DNA of 64,000 nucleotides, taken from Promethearchaeota archaeon. GTDB lineage: Archaea; Asgardarchaeota; Lokiarchaeia; Sigyniarchaeales; SOKP01. The notes under the pieces are model-generated. The model did no database searches and was not told the DNA's origin. It was given only the letters and a program-made list of their open reading frames with translations. Position numbers and translations under genes: made by a program. The stretch covers positions 1 through 64,000 of the forward strand of contig JAEOTR010000019.1 of NCBI GenBank assembly GCA_016839705.1, given 5' to 3'. Positions 61,377-64,000 of the stretch are shown one piece after another. Position 1 is the stretch's first letter; every line of letters begins with the position of its first letter.

Positions 61377-62234
61377 TTAAGACAAGGCTAATGCTAAAAG
61401 AAATGCACCATGAATTTCTGAAATTTCACCAACCCGAGAAGTATCAATAATTACATTTTTTAATCCCATATAAATAGCTCCGTAAGCCTTTCCCCCTCCT
61501 AAATGTACCAGTGTTCTATAAATTAAATTCCCTGAGATTCCATCAGGAGCAAGGATTAAGTTAGATTTATTCAACACAGCATCCTCAATTAGTATTTCAT
61601 GATGCTTTATCGATAAATCAGGGTACTTAGTCTTCATTATTTCCACAATCTTCTCACTCTCTCTAATGGATTTATCGATTCTGTCGTCTCTTCCTATGTC
61701 ACCCCGCCTACCGCCACTTAATATACTTATTTTTGGTTTAACGTTTAACAATTCAAATTGTTTTAGTGATTGTTCAATAAATTCGAGTTTATCCACCAAA
61801 TTATTACATTCGTCAATACCTACAGGGCCATAAAAGAATTGGTGCCCATTTACTGTTTCTAATAATGCTAATCGATTTATTTTTTTAGTATTTAAGAATT
61901 TTCTAAGATTTGTTAGGAATTTGTTTGAACTTAAAGAACCTCTAATAATTGCATTTATTGCCTTCTTATCTAGATATTCAAAGATCTCTTTTTCTGCTTT
62001 TTCACTTTCGACAAAATTAATATTTAACTTTTGATTCTCAGAGGAAAAATATTTTTCAATACTCAGTATAGCGTGTTTTTTACCAAAGATAAATATCTTT
62101 AATTCTTTTTCTCCTAAAAAATCAATACATGCTTTTAAGATCTTTGTATTATGTAATTCCGATGTACCCAATCCTATTCCTATTTCTACCCTTTTTCCTT
62201 TTGACAATAATTCAAACTTTTGGATCAAACTCAT
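61377..62234 (-). CDS. MtxX / methanogenesis marker 4-like protein
   Basis: 285 residues. The fold resembles phosphate acetyl/butyryltransferases. Segments GIGLGTSE, AIIRGSLSSNKFL, KISILSGGRRGDIGRDDRIDKSI, LAPDGISGNLIYRTLVHLGG and VIIDTSRVGEISE match my recollection of the MtxX family (methanogenesis marker 4), a putative methyltransferase-associated protein of unknown activity. The start overlaps the stop of the upstream CPBP gene by one base (TAATG), so the two are translated together. No mcr genes are in the window. Confidence 0.7.
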   Translation of the reverse strand: MSLIQKFELLSKGKRVEIGIGLGTSELHNTKILKACIDFLGEKELKIFIFGKKHAILSIEKYFSSENQKLNINFVESEKAEKEIFEYLDKKAINAIIRGSLSSNKFLTNLRKFLNTKKINRLALLETVNGHQFFYGPVGIDECNNLVDKLEFIEQSLKQFELLNVKPKISILSGGRRGDIGRDDRIDKSIRESEKIVEIMKTKYPDLSIKHHEILIEDAVLNKSNLILAPDGISGNLIYRTLVHLGGGKAYGAIYMGLKNVIIDTSRVGEISEIHGAFLLALALS

Positions 62235-63331
62235 TATACCATCCCATAAAGTAAGTAAGTCATCACTATTGCTAACACATCATAAACACCATGAGTTATC
62301 ATAACAGCGATTAAATTTTCATTTCTCCAATTATATAGCCAACCTAACATCAATGAAATTGCAAAATAAGGTGTAAATGACAAAAAAAATGATATTATGA
62401 AGAGATAAGGTGATTCTAAAGCGAGAAGAAAAATACCTACTAGATGAATCAATGAAAATATAATGGCTGATGTGATTAACCCCCATCGTTTCCCCAAGCT
62501 TCTGACTAATCCTTTTTGCATAAATCCTCTAAATAAGATTTCTTCAGAAGTACCAATTACTAAAATTACAACAACGGAAAACACAATCAAACTAGGTATA
62601 TCTGGGGGAAGTATTTCACCTGTTAAACCAGTAGTATCATGAATTACGTTAATCCCTAAAAAAAATTCTAAAATTAATTCAATTACAACCGATGTAAAAG
62701 TAACTACAAATACTCCAATTAGAGCAAAACCTAATCCAATTAAAATTTCTTTATAGATTCTTTTTCTATCATAATTTTTCGTAGTAAATCCTAGTAGTAT
62801 TAATCTATTTTTTAGGGACGGATTCTTGAGATACTTACGTACATAGAAAATGGGGATAATAAAAAAAACTAACTCAAAAAGTGAAATTATTGAAATGAGG
62901 TAAGAGTTTGACACAAAATCAAGAAGTAGAGTTAAATCGTTCGATAAGAACATTATTAGTGAAAGAAATCCTCCAACTAAACCATTCATTATTAGCAGAG
63001 CTATCACAGGTAATCCAATTGATGCCGTGGTTCCCCAAAGTTTATGATCTTTATTATCAATTAAATTCTCATCAGAAAGTAATTCGGGTCCGTAATAGAT
63101 AGGAGGAGTATCATACAGAGAATATTGTGTTGGCGATTTATATGGATTAGAAGTATATCGCGGTTTCAACTTCTTATAATCTTTAATATATTGAATATCT
63201 GTTCCACAAACAGTACAAAATTTAAGGTTTTGAATATTTTGTAGCTTATTCCCACATATAGGACAAAATTTCCAATCTGAAGTAGGGAAATCTTGATCTC
63301 TGTCTGTCTTAGGAACTTCTTTATTATTCAT
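62234..63331 (-). CDS. CPBP intramembrane protease with N-terminal zinc ribbon
   Basis: 365 residues. The N-terminus has a zinc ribbon, FCPICGNKL to FCTVCGTDI, then a Tyr/Pro-rich linker (about 55-85) and eight membrane helices. GTSEEILFRGFMQKGL is the E-E-x-x-x-R motif, FSLIHLVG the second His motif, and ITHGVYDVLA the H-x-x-x-D end. It belongs to the same superfamily as the gene at 17465 but is much longer. First gene of a two-gene unit with the MtxX-like gene. The substrate is unknown. Confidence 0.82.
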   Translation of the reverse strand: MNNKEVPKTDRDQDFPTSDWKFCPICGNKLQNIQNLKFCTVCGTDIQYIKDYKKLKPRYTSNPYKSPTQYSLYDTPPIYYGPELLSDENLIDNKDHKLWGTTASIGLPVIALLIMNGLVGGFLSLIMFLSNDLTLLLDFVSNSYLISIISLFELVFFIIPIFYVRKYLKNPSLKNRLILLGFTTKNYDRKRIYKEILIGLGFALIGVFVVTFTSVVIELILEFFLGINVIHDTTGLTGEILPPDIPSLIVFSVVVILVIGTSEEILFRGFMQKGLVRSLGKRWGLITSAIIFSLIHLVGIFLLALESPYLFIISFFLSFTPYFAISLMLGWLYNWRNENLIAVMITHGVYDVLAIVMTYLLYGMV

Positions 63332-63415
63332 TCTTAAGATAAAAGAAGTAATCTAATTAAAAAAAGTTTACATTTCAAATTAAATTGAAGCACTTACAGT
63401 TGAATCCTAAATTGA

Positions 63416-63976
63416 TTATACAAAATTTCTGGTAAATTTTAAAATAGGGTTAGCATGAAGTTCATTTTGATGAAATTCTTTATAGAATATAGGATGATAT
63501 ATGGATTTTTTACTTTCTTTTACTTCTAATTTGAATTTTATTGAAGGCATCCAAAAAGTTTTATTAAAATGTTGGTATTCAATCATTACCAATGAAAGAA
63601 ACATGCCCTTCTGTTTTGGATTAATTCTTGTCTTAACCTTTTTTGTTTCATTTGCTTTCAACTTTTTAATACTTGTAAACCCTAATTTATTCTGCAAAGC
63701 TTCTGGCATAAAGAAGTAAATCATAATATTCTTAATATCAACTGAATTAGGATTTTCAATTATAAGCGTTACTACTTCAGGATTATTTAGTTTTAATGTT
63801 TGTTTTGGTATTTCGATATCGATAAAAAGAGGATAAGGTAGTATTTCCTCATTTAATGTAAAGCTTAAATCTATTAGTTTTTGAAGATTTGGTTTTATCT
63901 CTGATATAAATTTATTACGTTGTTCTCTTAGTGATAAATCATTTTTACTTCTCAAAACTTCGAAATCCTTTAGCAT
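63416..63976 (-). CDS. Ig-like beta-sandwich protein of unknown function
   Basis: 186 residues, no signal peptide. A helical N-terminus of 40 residues is followed by strands typical of an Ig-like/appendage fold: PEVVTLIIENPNSVDIKNIMIYF, KKVKTRINPKQKGMFLSLVMIEY and TFWMPSIKFKLEV. The L-x-N-P-x-[SE]-x-x-[IV]-x-x-[IV] strand is like that of the protein at 50548, so they may be distant relatives. Start ATG 63976 lies 25 bases from the window edge. Confidence 0.5.
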   Translation of the reverse strand: MLKDFEVLRSKNDLSLREQRNKFISEIKPNLQKLIDLSFTLNEEILPYPLFIDIEIPKQTLKLNNPEVVTLIIENPNSVDIKNIMIYFFMPEALQNKLGFTSIKKLKANETKKVKTRINPKQKGMFLSLVMIEYQHFNKTFWMPSIKFKLEVKESKKSIYHPIFYKEFHQNELHANPILKFTRNFV

Positions 63977-64000
63977 CCTAATTATATACTTTGAGATATA

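Overview
The window is about 30% GC with short intergenic gaps, and the gene content points to an Asgard archaeon of the Lokiarchaeia type. Archaeal markers are ribosomal protein S8e, SRP19, an HMf-type histone, a 20S proteasome beta subunit, HypA, a Hef/FANCM-type helicase and tRNAs with introns. Eukaryote-like markers are longin domains, an Arf/Rab-like GTPase fused to a longin, a Rag/Gtr-type GTPase, a JAMM peptidase, a legumain-like peptidase and a 1470-residue coiled-coil protein with a prenyltransferase-like toroid.

Layout. 1-4240 looks like part of an integrated element: the C-terminal end of a tyrosine recombinase (cut by the window edge), a small HTH-like protein, a zinc-ribbon protein, a strongly repetitive acidic/proline-rich protein and a protein with two HNH-like modules. 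It ends beside an intron-rich tRNA-His (4378-4510). 4554-12897 holds a methanogenesis-marker-9-like protein, a DMT exporter, a PAP2 phosphatase, an Hsp20, a P-loop ATPase, a longin-like protein, Ftr of the tetrahydromethanopterin C1 branch, and a transglutaminase-like protein. 13161-16856 is a signalling cluster: longin-PAS-GAF-PAS, longin-GTPase-TPR and Rag-type GTPase. 17127-20327 is a mixed set (RAM domain, CPBP protease, GNAT, 7-TM, membrane zinc ribbon).

20480-38227 is a metabolic block. It contains an ADP-forming acyl-CoA synthetase alpha subunit, a ureohydrolase, two FAD-oxidase/HdrD-like pairs (23186-25862 and 35326-38227), and a 2-hydroxyacyl-CoA dehydratase operon with its activator ATPase (25920-30500). 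It also contains a protein resembling the middle domain of acetyl-CoA synthase paired with a CooC-type ATPase (30717-32319), a radical SAM/SPASM protein and a DUF3795 protein. The likely theme is anaerobic breakdown of 2-hydroxyacids or amino acids coupled to Fe-S electron carriers, CODH/ACS maturation and ATP formation from acyl-CoA.

38450-45299 encodes cell-surface and very large proteins: a membrane-anchored legumain-like peptidase with an inserted beta domain, an Ig-like membrane protein and the giant coiled-coil protein. 45361-54777 is an information-processing and housekeeping region (Hef helicase, MBL hydrolase, SDR, histone, JAMM, proteasome beta, S8e, HypA, SRP19). 54919-63976 holds an acyl-CoA ligase, a tRNA-Pro with a 30-nt insertion, two tandem paralogues of unknown function, an aldo/keto reductase, an MtxX/methanogenesis-marker-4 homologue, a zinc-ribbon CPBP protease and an Ig-like protein.

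No CRISPR array, rRNA or recognisable complete insertion sequence was seen. All family assignments were made by reading motifs; no database search was run.
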